Origin: Pinus tabuliformis | Taxonomy: Eukaryota > Streptophyta > Pinopsida > Pinales > Pinaceae | NCBI GenBank assembly: GCA_031772625.1 | Contig: CM062804.1 | Coordinates: 278,956,598-279,020,597, forward strand | Length of the DNA: 64,000 bases | Reading direction: 5' to 3' | Shown here: positions 1 to 12,345 of the stretch, piece by piece | Numbering within the stretch: the stretch's first letter is position 1 | Layout: every line of letters starts with the position of its first letter | Translations under genes and position numbers: made by a program | Notes under the pieces: generated by a model | The model's database searches: none | The model's input: only the letters and a program-made list of their open reading frames with translations | Told to the model about the DNA's origin: nothing

Positions 1-804
1 TGATGTATAAATTTTTATGCATCTGCATTAGGTTGGCTTAAGTCTGAGTAGGTTATGAATGTACTGAACAATAATTTTGTTTCATATTGGTTTTTTGTGC
101 TCATAATTGTTTTTCTGAAGAGGACCAGACTTGGCCTCTGATATCCCTTAGTTCCCTAGTCTCAACCCTTTCAATCCTCTAATATATATATATTTCGTAG
201 CGATAGTCTAGATGTTATTTAAATTATGCAATGGTTGAATTAAGCACATAGCTGGTAATGGATATTAGATTTACTTGCAATTAATTTTGTTGGAAGTAGA
301 TCTTGTTTAAGCTGAGGTATTTTACCGATGACTACTTATATTGTTTATGTCTACAATGTAAAGTTGAACAAATTAATCTTTCTGTTCAAACAATTTGTGT
401 ATATCCTTTCTAGGATGGTTGTATGCCTTCTCTAAATTTATGGGTTCTCTGAAATATAATTCTCTTAATGTATTTACATCCACGATGGTGTTTGGAATCT
501 ATGTAATCTGCCAAGGGTTATTTCATTCCTTATTTCTACGCTATATATATTTATTTTGAAATCTCAGTTTAAGGTTCTTCAAAGTAAGTTCTGAGGTATT
601 AGCCTTTGAGGCCGTAAAGGTATTATGTGCATCTACTAAATATAGTCTCCTCAAATCTAGGGTTTGATACAAGATATCTGAGACTATTTTTCGAGTGGGG
701 TTCTACCCTACCATGGAAACTCTAACCCTTTTCCATTACCTAAGTCTTCTGATAAAATTATACCAACTTTAAAGTTATATGTGATGCATCTTAAATCTGC
801 GTGT
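1..804. other. Unassigned AT-rich flank
   Basis: No open frame of note, no recognisable domain and no repeat boundary were seen. The sequence abuts the gypsy-type element that starts at 805; the last four bases (gtgt, 801-804) match the four bases just after that element and are probably part of its target-site duplication. Confidence 0.5.
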
Positions 805-1835
805 TGTTATGTGGAATTTTGCATCTACGGATAAACACAACCTCCCTAAGTGGGTAGCTACACTTATAACAACAAAATTAAAGAGTTTAACCTTTTCCTA
901 TAGAATATAAATAAGACAAGGGATCTACCTGTTATCTTTCGTTTCCCTTTGTCTCCTTTGAATAACTCTCGTCGCTCCTTCTCGAACTGAGTTCGCTCGA
1001 TCAGTACCTGCAATCATAAACAGAGGGAAAAAACCATTCAAAGCAGTAGATCTATCTACTATAAGCAAATGTAATAAAAATCATTTACACATATAATCAT
1101 CATACCTAAAGACAAGAATATGGGAAAAGGTGTAAACAACTTTATTAAGTAGAAGGAAGAGTTACAACCAAAGAAGTCCGATCCCATGTCACTCATCTAG
1201 CTTGAGTTCCATCCTTCATCACACCAAAAGAACAACACTACGGCAACATAAGAATACTTGCTTATGATCTCAAACCTCAAACCAATAGTAGCTCCTTACA
1301 ATTCCTCAATTCCGGCCCCTTGATCACTATGCTGAGTGCTCAATTTATAGGAAATGGAGGCGGGTTTGTCATAAATGAGGGTATTGAATGGCTTTCCAAT
1401 CTTGGAGTTTGTTTCCATGGAGCAAGGGATTAGAGGATAGGAGGTTAATGGATCCTTAGCCTATCCAATTTCGAGCTCATGGGGGGGGATAAGAGATGGG
1501 AACCTTCTAGAGTCATCTAGAATGAAAGAATATTCCCAGAACCCTATGAAAATTTCGCTCAATCTCACCCAACGCAGGCTAAAGAGGGCATACGTGCATT
1601 GCAATGCATGCCACGGTGGGCCTACATGCTCTGCAGTGCACTGTCTCAAGGCTTCGGCTGCACTGGTATCCTAAGGAGGCTTTTCAGGAGGGCTTCAGGC
1701 GATGAAACTTTCATAGAAGGAGGCATTCAATGAGTTGACTTCTCTAGGGCATGTAACAACTAAATTAGGGTTTGATGAGACCTAAAAGTACTGCTCTAAA
1801 TTTCGGGAGTGATGTGTCCAAATAGACCTATAACA
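805..1835 (-). repeat. 3' LTR of element A
   Basis: Starts TGTTATGTGG and ends TATAACA, matching the repeat at 7282-8303 over its whole length with scattered substitutions and small indels. On the element strand this is the downstream LTR, because the polypurine tract is directly next to it at 1836-1845. The frame at 1461-1649 lies inside the LTR and is not a gene. Confidence 0.85.
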
Positions 1836-1845
1836 GTTGCCCCCT
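1836..1845 (-). other. Polypurine tract of element A
   Basis: Read on the minus strand this is AGGGGGCAAC directly before the LTR start TGTTATAGG. Its position against the LTR and its run of five G fit the plus-strand primer of an LTR retrotransposon. Confidence 0.6.
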
Positions 1846-4485
1846 AATGCATGAAGTCGAAAATGATAATGTTGAGTGATATGATTTACAATGTGACGAA
1901 GAGGAGCTAAAGTGAACGGTGACCTGCATCGATTACAATACATAACATCATGATATTTTGGATTTTTTCATGAACTGCTGAGTGAAGGCATACCCATACT
2001 CAGCATATAAACTTTCATTACATGTCCATAGATAGTTGTCTACAGATATAGACCCATGATGGGATGACCATCATTGTAAATCCATCTTACAGATGATTTA
2101 GTACTTTCTTGAAATCACAACCCGGATGGATGAAACTAGATCTGGGGTCTTCTATCTTATTCAATCGTTCACTCAGGTACGAGTCCAACCATGTGAATAT
2201 GTGATTTGAAGTTGAACATGGGAAGACACCATATGATTACCATCCAATGATGTAAGGCCTTAACAAACGTGAGAGAGATCACCGATAATGATAATGATTC
2301 TCAAGGTACTGCAGTACATTCTACATGGTGTGAATAAATGTTTTGATGTCGAACACAATACAAAGTCTTTTGGTCAAAGGCCAGTGATGTCAACCTGTCG
2401 CCTGAAGTGAGAAAATTTCTATTGATGTATGTAAGCCCTAAGGTACTAAAAGGGTTTTTTTAAGTCAACTTCTTGGATAATGTGCTGATGTCAACAAGAA
2501 ACAACTCGTCGTAGGAAGGCCTTGATATATCCCACATCAACGACACAAAATGAGTGTAATGATTTTGGATATGGAATGTGACTGATGACACAAGGTTCAC
2601 GAATGGCGGTCATGAAAATGAAGGTTTATGAGTATTGCAAAGGATGAAGTTTTACTGAGTGACTTATCTTGAACATGTCGGCGACACTGAAGGAATTGGC
2701 ATCACTGATCCAAAACCAAAGTGATGGATGGTGTGATAGACCATAAGTATGATAACCATAAAGCAGATAACCCAACCCAAATAGTCATGGAGATGAAGTG
2801 AAAGTGTCATGTTCAAGAGCGAATTGAAACAATAAAGTGTTTTATCCCTTTTCCCATTTTCCCCAGTCATTGTTGACCAATACCTCTTTATTTTTAACAA
2901 GCCTGAGGAGGATAACATATGCTTGTAGTATAATTCCACCCTTAGGGTGAATCCATCGCTATGTGATGTTTTAATGAGTCTAGCGAAGGTGAAACTCTGT
3001 CTTGTCATGATGGACACTTTTTTCGCTATTTGATGTTTTAACGAGTTTAACGACAATGAGAACCCGGTCCTTTTCATGTTTAGAGAGTTTGAAAAGGGAA
3101 AAAAAGAAAACTCCACAAGTTCTTTTTCATAAATTTGTCTCTCAAGTCCAAAAAAGAGTAATAGAAGAGAGAACATATTTATCATGTTCAATCAACGTAT
3201 TCATTTTTTGTAAGTAATCTATCTTAGTCCGGAAAAGGGTTAAACTTATACTAAGTAGATGTCATTTCCAATCCATTTATGAGTTGAAAAGGATAAGCGC
3301 TCAGTAATACTTTCATATTTTGAGAGTATTAAAAGAGCTTAAAGAGGACTCCAGTTAGAGGAATCAGTGGCGTATAGGATAGCAACTGGTTCCGGTGATG
3401 TTGGAACTTCTCAAAACATGTAATGGTCAAGAGGTTGGTTAATAAGACTACTCATTGCAATTGGTCCTCAACAAGCGTAAAACAACCAAATGAAAGCGTA
3501 TGATCAGCTAAGCAGATAATGAAGATGGAAGGATAAAAACCAAGGCTCATCTAATGGAAGCGGCAGATAGAATGGAAATCGCGAGGGTTAAAATGGAGAT
3601 GGGTTCATTTTTACACAAGCTTAAACCATAGGAAACTATGCTTGGATTTAGTTTCATGTTTACACAAGATTGAAATGAAAAACTATGCTTGGATTTAGTT
3701 TACATGCCCCCAGCATGATTACTTGATTCTAGGTGCATGCCCCCCAAGCTTTATTACATTCACCTAAGTAGACTACTTGTCTCTATCAAGTGGATGGAAT
3801 GAAGGTTCATTTACGAGATCAAGTGAAAGACTCGACTGGGACTTTACGAGATCTAATCAGAGACTCGAATTGGAACTTTTCTCCAGGAGACCTTGTTTCA
3901 TTTTTTAATGAGCTTGACAGAAGACAAGGAACTCTGCTCAGATTCCTTGTTTCATTTTTTAACGAGCTTGACACAAGACAAGGAACTATGCTCTGGGACC
4001 TGCTTCATTTTTTAATGAGATTGACATAGTAAAACAACTATCCTCATATTCCTTGTTTCATTTTTTAACGAGCTTAACACAAGACAAGGAACTATGCTCA
4101 TATTCCTTGTTTCATTTTTTAACAAGGTTGATAGAAGACCAGGAACTATCATCATATTCCTTGATCATGACCCATAAGAGGTCATGACTTCCAAGAGGTT
4201 CTCATCAGATGGGAGAACAACGCTCTGGAAGGGATACATACCAAGGAATTCATTTGAGAGATCTGATTCCAATGCCCGTAGTACATAATGTACAACATCA
4301 CAGAATTGATCGTCTGTTTATGTAGGCATGGAATGGGTTGCCACATAATTGACCCGTGGTGGGGAAGATACCATTGGGACAAAAGGACCATTTAGGGAAG
4401 ATGGTTGACTGGAAGCCATATTTCAACCAGGAAATGAAAGCTGGTCAATGGTGACAATTATCCCTTCATGCCAGAAACACATCAC
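1846..4485 (-). other. Non-coding 3' half of element A
   Basis: In a complete gypsy element this interval would hold reverse transcriptase, RNase H and integrase. None of their motifs was found in any frame. A 175-codon open frame (2664-3191, minus) contains two degenerate copies of a TTAAAACATCA-containing block and shows no family signature, so it is probably chance. Short C-rich stretches near 3700-3745 repeat the word catgcccccc. This long untranslated stretch looks like the filler seen in large non-autonomous LTR elements. Confidence 0.5.
3887..4160. repeat. About 54-bp tandem repeat, five units
   Basis: Five consecutive imperfect units carry the words ccttgtttcatttttta and acaaggaacta. 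The third unit is the most diverged. The array explains the small plus-strand frame at 3790-4029, which is not a gene. It lies in the non-coding half of element A, where minisatellites are common. Confidence 0.8.
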
Positions 4486-5901
4486 TCAAAAGAGTGTTGA
4501 AACAATAGCTCCCATGTCATAAACATAGTTGCGCCCAAGAAGTAAATTGTAATCTAAAGGGCCTGGGACTACCGTCACATTGAGATAAACAATTTTTCCT
4601 GCCAAAGTAATAAGCAACTGAGGAAGGATCCCTAATGGCCAGCTGGTTCCTCTATTAAAAGCCAACAGATTTTGGGTAATAGGCACAAGTGGTGGTGAAC
4701 CGAGCACTTGCGAGGGAGTGGAGGAAAGGATACTCACATATGCACCTTCATCTATAATGTGCCAGACACAATCATATTATAAAACTGTATTATGATCTGG
4801 AAAGGCACATAAGAAGGAAGAAGACATCTTGCCAGTCGATTCCAATCAAAGGAAGTGACCAGACTGCTTGGAGGGGGTACCATAAGAACGGGAGAATTAC
4901 CCCCTTGAGTTACGAGAATTAGAGGATTTTCCCCCTGTCTTGACGGAATATGAGGGTTTCTTCCAAGCTCATTGGAATCTGAAGAAACAAAAAGAACCTG
5001 AGTTGTATCATACTCACTCCCTATGGGAAAGGTACGATTGACTAACAGTGAAATTGGGTCAACTATTTCCTCGACCTGTGATTGGTGGGGTATAGACTCA
5101 TCGGATTCACATTCAGAGAGAGTTGGTTTGATCGATGATTGATTTAGGTCAGTCACTTTATCAAGTAGTGAAGGATTAAGGGAAAGTCTCCTGTAACCAG
5201 ATGGAAGTCACTGTGAAGAAGCAGGACGATTATCCAACACTTTTTTGGCTTCATCCAGATAGGGACAAAGGTTAATGGGGTGATTCCCTTCACATAACCT
5301 ACAGGGAAACTTAACTTTACCCTTCTTTCCATGAACTTTACTACCACTAGTTGATGGTGTGTCACCAGCATGATCTCCAAAAGTTTATGACACAGGATGA
5401 TGTGAATGAGAAGTCCATTCTTCTAGTACAATTTCGAAGAAGATGGTCTACCGTACAAATTTTGCAAGGATATCAAGGTTTGTGAGGCTTATTGGATGGT
5501 TTCCCATTCGAAGTTGCATTCGAAGCAATGGTTTCTTAGTTTCCCCCCTCATAAATTTTCTTCTTGCTCTTCTTCTTCCCCTTCTTCTTCTTCTTAGTCA
5601 CTTGGTTACTTGTGTCAATACTTTCACCAGGTGAAGAGGAAGAAGGGGACGAAGAAACAACCGACAAAGAAGGAAAAGGGTCAACTTTAGGATCAACTTG
5701 AGGTTGATTTTGTCCAGTTGTAGAAATATTTGGTTATGGGGCCAAGGGGGTTGACAAGAACCATACTGGAAAGCCAATGGTAAGTCCCGAAAGGGACAAT
5801 GTAGCCATATAAGGAGCACCAATATTTCCGAAAGGAGGAAAATGATTAGGATTCCCATCAAAGGGAATTCATTGATCGGTAGACTCCGAAGTTGTTGCCA
5901 T
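4486..5901 (-). pseudogene. Gag-protease relic of element A
   Basis: The likely start is the ATG at 5899-5901 (MATTSESTDQ), followed after an in-frame stop by a Pro/Phe-rich N-terminus and a lysine-rich linker near 5560-5625. A zinc knuckle of the pattern CX2CX3HX4C (CRLCEGNHPINLC) lies around 5265-5305. Past it comes a linker that leads into a retropepsin-like domain at 4486-4780 with FNRGTSWPLGILPQL and GPLDYNLLLGRNYVY. Frames shift several times: one frameshift near 4735-4750 separates SGTL from the expected DEGAYVSILS. The main capsid region normally found before the knuckle appears absent. Gag packages the RNA and the protease would cut the polyprotein; this copy can make neither intact. 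Confidence 0.7.
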
Positions 5902-7260
5902 CTGTTTCAACCTAAGATCAACTAAGGAGTGACGTGGAGGATGTTATCTGCGGTCAATTAATTTTATTTTAATAAAAATAACATAACAAAACAAAAGAGG
6001 CATAATCTAGGCAAAAGGATTACCAAGTAACTGCGAATTGCAATATACTGCCTCAATAAACCAAGGACTTAACATACGTGTAGGCAATCTCCCCGAATGC
6101 TATGTTGGGTGTATCACAGTGTATAAGAAGTTCGACTCAGTTACCTATGGATGGATAGCAACCTAATGTAGTTCTCCCATATATAGCCAAAAGTACGTGG
6201 ATGCCCAATCTGTGTTAGTGCTGTCTAATGCGAAACCTCATAGTGAGAGCATTCCTTTATACTTTTCATACTATAACACCATGCTATATACCCGAAGTTA
6301 TGTGGACAAGCTACGATATACTTACGTACATGGAATGAGGTATCACGCTGGAACACGTCTCTAGCCTACAAGCTCTAAATGTTATTCGTTAGGTGACAAT
6401 GCTCCATTAGGTTAATTGAGATAAATTTTAAGTTGATCTTCATTAAGAATTTCTCTTTCAAGGTTCACCGCGTGATGTCTTTGAAATTCCTAGAATGCAA
6501 CTATATGAGAAGCATTCTTTCATTTGATTTTGAACAATGAAAAGCTTAAGAACAAAGGATAGAGCAATCATAATGTTTAATCCAAGAGTAAAGAACACAT
6601 CTAATGCAATTTCCCTAAACTATTCGTGTAAGCAAACACAAACCTCTAATTGCATAATGCAAGTTCTTCTTTTAAATTCCCTTAATGTTGAGATGAACAA
6701 AAGGAAACTAATGCACATAGAATTAATCAATCTTTTGCAAGAACGAAGACTTTACAATAGTTCCTTTCCGAAAGAAATGAAGACTTTACGACACTTTCTT
6801 TTCAACAAAGATTAATCGACTATAAGCTAACTTTGACAATGAATTGATAATAGTAAAGAAATCATTTAAGAAACACTAAATAATTAAGGAAAAAGTAGGG
6901 CTAGGAAGAGAAATACAAGTTGATTTCAGAACTAAAAGCATCATTGATCTTTCAGCTAACAGCAAGAAAAGAAACTTTGGAAAAATTAGACCAAAGGTCG
7001 GTTTTTAGCCTAAGAGGGATCAACGCATGCCAAAGAGGGAGACAGTCCACTGCAATGCACTGTCTCTAGGCAGGGGCTACTATGTAGTGCACTATGTCAA
7101 GACTAAGACTACGTTGGTGCTAGAGAGTCAATTCAAGGGACATTAAAGCACAATTTTTGACTAAAAACACTTCAAGAAGACTGAAATAAGATCAATAAAG
7201 CTAAGAAAAGTCTACTAGAGTTTGATATCATGAGGGTAAGCCACCAAGAACAACAGTCGT
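5902..7260 (-). other. 5' leader of element A
   Basis: Untranslated region between the primer-binding site and the Gag start. It has no supported coding frame; the plus-strand frame at 6537-6815 is AT-rich and featureless. A short stretch at 7035-7065 echoes the LTR word tgcactgtctc found near 1635-1650. Confidence 0.5.
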
Positions 7261-7278
7261 TCCCTAGTGGATTCGCCA
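7261..7278 (-). other. Primer-binding site of element A
   Basis: On the minus strand, three bases after the LTR end, the sequence reads TGGCGAATCCACTAGGGA. This resembles the TGGCGACTCCACTGGGGA type of primer site used by Tat/Ogre-like gypsy elements (recalled from general knowledge). Its distance from the LTR supports the minus-strand orientation. Confidence 0.65.
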
Positions 7279-7281
7279 ACT

Positions 7282-8303
7282 TGTTATGTGGAATTTTGCG
7301 TCTACGGATAAACAAAACTTCCCTAAGTGGGTACCGACACTTAGAACAATCGAATTAAAGAGTTTAACCTTTTCTTATAGAAGATAAATAAGACAAGGGA
7401 CCTACTTGTTATCTTTCACTTCCCTTTGTCTCCTTTGAATAGCTCCCATCAGTCCTTCTCAAACTGAATTGCCTCGATCATTACCTGCAATCATAAACAG
7501 AGGACAAAAACCAATCAAAGAAGAGATGTATCTACTATAAGAAAATGGAATCGAAATCATTTACACATATAATCATCATACATAAAGACAAGAATATGGG
7601 AAAAGGTGTAAACAACTTTATTAAGTAGAAGGAAGAGTTACAACCAAAGAAGTCTGATACCATGTCACTCATCGAGCTTGAGTTACATTCTTCATCACAC
7701 CAAAAGCACAACACACCGAGAGCATAACAATACTTGCTTATGATCTCAAAACGCAAACCAACAATATCTCCTTACAATTCTTCAAAGTCCATCCCCTTGA
7801 TTACTATGATGAGTGCTCAATTTATAGCAAATGAAGGTGGTTTTGTCATAAATGAGGGTATTGAATGGCTTTCCAATCTTGGAGTTAGTTTCCATGGAGC
7901 AAGGGATGAGATGATAGGAGGTTAATGGATCCTTAGCCTATCCAATTTCGAGCTCATAGGGGGGGATCAGAGATGGGAACCTTCTAGAGTCATCTAGAAT
8001 GAAGGAATATTCCCAGAACCCTATGAAAATTTTGCTCAATCTCACCTAACGCAGACTAAAGACAACTTAAGCACACTACAGTGTAGGCCACAGTGGACCT
8101 GCCTGCTATGCAACACACTGTCCCAAGGCTTGGGCTGCGCTGTTATCCCAAGGAGGCTTTTCAGGAGGACTTCAGGCCATGAAACTTTCATAGAAGGAGG
8201 CATTCAATGAGTTGACTTATCTAGGGCATGTAACAACTGAATTAGGGTTTGAAAAGTACTGATCTGAATGTCAGGAGTGATGTGCCCAAATAGACCTGTA
8301 ATA
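7282..8303 (-). repeat. 5' LTR of element A
   Basis: Partner of 805-1835. Starts TGTTATGTGG and ends TGTAATA, where the other copy has TATAACA, so the terminal dinucleotide has mutated. The many substitutions between the two LTRs indicate an old insertion. Frames inside it (7535-7756, 7734-7925) are not genes. Confidence 0.85.
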
Positions 8304-9354
8304 GTGTGAAGCCTAAGAAAAAATCTCAGATTTGTTTCAACAAACACTTACAATGAAGTTTAAGTATTCAATTATGAATGAATGGGGATCATTATTATCC
8401 TACACGTTTCAAACTTCCCAGCATTATTATTATTACTATCCACTATTCTCTTAATCCTATATTGAATAGACATTTTCCATATTCAGGCACTAATCTTAAT
8501 CAAAGTACTCTACAAGACATTTTACACAAGAACAAGAATACTACAGGCTTCATTCATTTCTTTATTAAAAAGGAAAAATAACACCAAAACATAATCTAAC
8601 TTTTACTTATTTGTTCACTCGATTATCTGGAGTTCCTGTAAGACTGAATCTGATCCTCCCTACCATGAGAAGGGAAATTATGTCCTCTTCTTCCCTGTGA
8701 GATTCCACTCCAGAGCAGTAAGTACAGTATGTCAGACTCAAGTACATCGTCCATCCAGTACCATATGATTACCATATGTTTTCTCGAGTCTCCACTGGTA
8801 CATGTGCAGCTCAGGAATTACTCCTTCGCAGTGTCCTGCCAATTTCACAGGCTCCTCCCTTTTTGTCCTCCTTGGACTTTTTTGAAAAGAAGAACCCCTC
8901 CTGTCCTCGAGATTCCTCTTTTCTCATGAAGAGAAGGGATTAATTGTCATAACTATTTGGCAGTTGAAATCCATTTGTGATCAACCTTAAAGTATTCCCA
9001 AAATTCTATAATAGAGTAGTCATGATTAACAAATAATCATTTAAATCAAAATTCTTCTATCTACCACGAGCCCCAATTATTTTGGTCTTTACTAATTTGA
9101 TAATGTAATATGAGCAACTTAGTTTGAACCAAACATGTTAAATTTACCTTGTAAGTATTTTATTTTTATTTTTATTTTTAAGAAGATATATGTCACTTTA
9201 GATTGAACATGGAAAAAACTATATATATTTTTCAGGAGTATAAGATTGCTCTCTCACTACACTATTGTACACTATTATTAATTTTACTTCATAAAACAAA
9301 CTGAAAATTTAATTAATTACACCACAACCACTCATAAATATAAATATAAATCAT

Positions 9355-9421
9355 AATCATAATAATAATAATAATAATATATTTTAAAAAATAAATAATA
9401 ATAATAATATATTTAAAAAAT
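9355..9421. repeat. AAT-type microsatellite
   Basis: Two runs of aat trinucleotides separated by an A/T spacer, with the words aataataataata and aataataataatata. No gene association. Confidence 0.8.
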
Positions 9422-10012
9422 GAATGCAACTAATAACAACACAAATGACATTAACACAAATGACATTAACCCATGCTCAATCTCCAATTTATCTATTTTC
9501 TACCGACTTATAAAATTACGTTTGTTTCAAACTAGCAACATGACTTGGGAATTCAAAATGTTGGTGGGGACGCCATTACGCTAGTCTGTGGTAGGGGAGA
9601 AGTACTTACTACGGTGATGAACATGCTTATAGACGCAATAACAATAGCTCGCTGAGTAGTGTTGGGGTCCCTTTGCATACAACTCCACGTTTGTTTTCTA
9701 CAAATTAACTCTTTTTTCGTCAATCTATAGTTTTTTTTTTCTATGAAACATATATGCTTCCAGGCCAATCGCAACTTCTCCGATAAATCAATTGAGGCGT
9801 TAGCATGCTAATCTTCAGGTCCAAGCATGGGGAATTATGTTGTTTTAAACCTATTCATTTATCAAAAGATGCCAATACATAAAAACTATTTTAAATATTC
9901 TTCGATTTTTGTTATGAAATAGGTATGTACACTTCTATTCTAACAAATATGAAATAGATAGGTTGACCCGAGGTTTATTGGATAGGTAACTATGTCGTTT
10001 TTACAAGTTTTT

Positions 10013-10140
10013 TTTTTGAAATAAAAATAAATAAAATATATTAAATAGAAAAATAATATTAATTATAATAAAAAAATGAATATGTTATATATTTAAAGTA
10101 ATTTAATGTAAAGTAATTAGAAGTAAAAAAGTTTCATTAA
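10013..10140. repeat. Isolated fragment of the 500-bp tandem family
   Basis: Shares the words aaataaaataaaa, aatgaatatg and atttaaagtaattt with the three-unit array at 12346-13830, but lies 2.2 kb upstream. It shows that the family was once larger or dispersed locally. Confidence 0.6.
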
Positions 10141-11016
10141 AATGTTTAAATCTTATACTTTAATCTAATAAGAGGGGATGTGTGCTCACCATAGAATTGG
10201 CATTAGTGATCAAATTTGAAAGGCTAGTCTTAATTTCAATTTGAAAGGTACATATTCATCCAGCGTCTCTATAATGAAAAGTTAAAAAAAAGTACATTTT
10301 AATTGAAAACAATATATTATTTCTACATTTCATTTTTAATTAAAAAAATCTATTAAATAAATTAAACTCTTAAAACTATGGGTGTTAGAAGATATCACAT
10401 TATGACAATATCAAATAGATACTATATGAGATCTAAAAAAATAATTAGAATTGCAAATTTTTATAATTGAATTTGTATTTTTAAATAACAAAATGGTTTC
10501 ATTATTCTTAAAAATATCTATGATATTCAAATCATGCATTCTTAATAATTAATACATGTGATTTAACTCAATCTCCTAAATTTTAACTCGAAAAGTTCCA
10601 AGCAATAAAAACGGTACGTAAAACCAACTCAGTGGCCTAGTTGTGGTTGATGGCTATCTAGGCTAGACCCGATATTTTAAAATGACCTTGAAATCATATT
10701 GAAACAAATTTTTGTTGTCGTTATACTTATGAATTATTTAATGATAAGGAATTGTAGTCCTCATAAATCAAAACATGTATTGACATTGATTGTGGTTTAT
10801 GGAGTCTCCCTCATACAATGACAGTTTTCTCTCAACTTTTCCAGCATAAGAAAGCGAAAGGCATTGAACCTGGACATTACAGGCAAAATATAAGAAACCC
10901 AACCACATCTATTCAACCACAACAACCCAGTGTTGCAATGAACAAATAACCCGGCAATGAACCAATAAGACATGTGGGAAGTTCACAATCTTGAGCCTGC
11001 AATCTTTATCTTTTTT

Positions 11017-11096
11017 AATTGGAATCCATTCTACCATTCTTTTGGCCATAGAAATCAATTGGAATCCATTCTACCCTTCTTTCGGCAATAGAAATC
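11017..11096. repeat. 40-bp direct tandem duplication
   Basis: Two adjacent 40-base units beginning aattggaatccattctacc, at 11017 and 11057, differ at only a few positions. The function is unknown. Confidence 0.8.
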
Positions 11097-12345
11097 AATG
11101 CTAACATAAAAGCAAGAGCTAGGTAGGTACAAAACATATGATTTAACCTACATCCCTCTCCCCTTTAACGGATCATAGCATAGTTGCATTCTTGTTGAAC
11201 GACATGTTGGTGCCCTTGCCTCCCATGGGGGGCACATTATTAGCACTCTTGTTACCTGTCCTTGGACCTGTTGACTTCTCGATAGAATAGGGTATCTGTA
11301 ATATTCTTAACAATTAATTAATTAATTTATGTTATGTCTCACGAGAGAGCATATGAGTAGGAAATTCAATGGATATGTACATGGTGTCTAGCGTAAATCT
11401 TAATCTTTATCTTAGTGCCCATAATATAAATCCGTGTTGATATGTTTGTTTACAGAAACATCTTACATTATAGCTGTATAAAAAAAGTTGAGATATAATT
11501 ATTTCGAATTTCAGTGTGTTTCATGAACAGGCATTGATACAGCAAATGTGGTGGTGAAGAGGAATAAATGGCGTGAGCAGATGCGTTGAGGTTCATCCCG
11601 CCTTACACGTGCATTTCAAAATCAACATCGACACGGTGAGTCGGTTCATCCACACGACTTAACAAAGTTGGAATGTGATCATGTGTATAGTGGCGGTGTG
11701 CTTTTGCTGAAAAAATTAAAACTAAAAATGTTATTTTCATGCCAATTTCAGGACGACAGTTTGCATCACAAATGGCAGGGGATATAAGTTGTTTGTTTAA
11801 CGTTAAAACAAAAACTATAATGCGTAAAATAAATTTATAATGTCTCCGCATCGTTATTAGTACTCACTCTTGTCGTCACTCTGGCCTGAGTGGCCGGCAT
11901 CAAAGACATGAACCTCCTGTGTAACAGAAAGTGATATGTTTTATTATTATTATCATTGATGAATCGAGCTTATCAGAATTGCAGAATTTCCAGGAAGCTG
12001 CAATACGGATGCGGATTAATTATCATTTAGACCATTGTCTCGACTCAAGTCATAGCTGTACAAATCAATCTACAACCTTGATGTGATGTTTATGAAATTT
12101 TTATGAAGATCACGAGTCTGAGGGTCCACACTTTCAGCCTACAGGAATAATAGATATCTGGTAATTTTCAGAAATGTCTGGCAGACGAGCAGCCCTTCAC
12201 AGGGAATTTTATAATTTTTTTTTTTTTTTTTTAAAGGATAGAAATCAAAATTAATTTTTTTTGATGGGTAATTTTTGTTGAGCATTTTTTTGACGTGCTA
12301 GAGGGATCTTGACTTGTTCAGTTTTGAACACTGATTGGTACATGG

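Larger units (their letters stand above)
805..8303 (-). mobile_element. Non-autonomous Ty3/gypsy-type LTR retrotransposon (element A)
   Basis: Two direct repeats of about 1.03 kb (805-1835 and 7282-8303) bound about 5.4 kb of internal DNA. The LTRs begin TGTTATG and end TATAACA (TGTAATA in the right copy). A primer-binding-like site lies just inside the right LTR and a G-rich polypurine tract just inside the left one, so the element reads on the minus strand. The flanks share gtgt (801-804 and 8304-8307). The only protein signal is a short Gag followed by a retropepsin-like domain; no reverse transcriptase, RNase H or integrase is visible, so the copy must have relied on proteins supplied in trans. 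The primer type and the CX2CX3HX4C knuckle suggest the Tat/Athila side of gypsy, by inference. Confidence 0.85.
8304..12345. other. AT-rich intergenic DNA, no recognised gene
   Basis: Mostly low-complexity AT-rich sequence. Stretches of less biased composition lie at 8600-8960, 9550-9800 and 10840-11290 and contain short frames without stops. One is about 40 codons on the minus strand around 11170-11290, rich in Gly, Asn and Thr. None could be tied to a family, and they may be exon remnants. The AAT-rich microsatellite at 9355-9421 and the word acacaaatgacatta repeated twice near 9440-9472 are minor repeats. Confidence 0.5.

Noticed and set aside
2664-3191. Longest minus-strand frame outside pol (175 codons)
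   Set aside because: It lies in the non-coding half of element A, contains an internal degenerate repeat, and shows no domain or biased codon use. Treated as chance.
3887-4160. Regularly spaced repeats considered as a CRISPR array
   Set aside because: Units are directly adjacent without unique spacers, diverge from each other, and the host is a eukaryote. The same holds for the arrays at 32587, 41378 and 60516.
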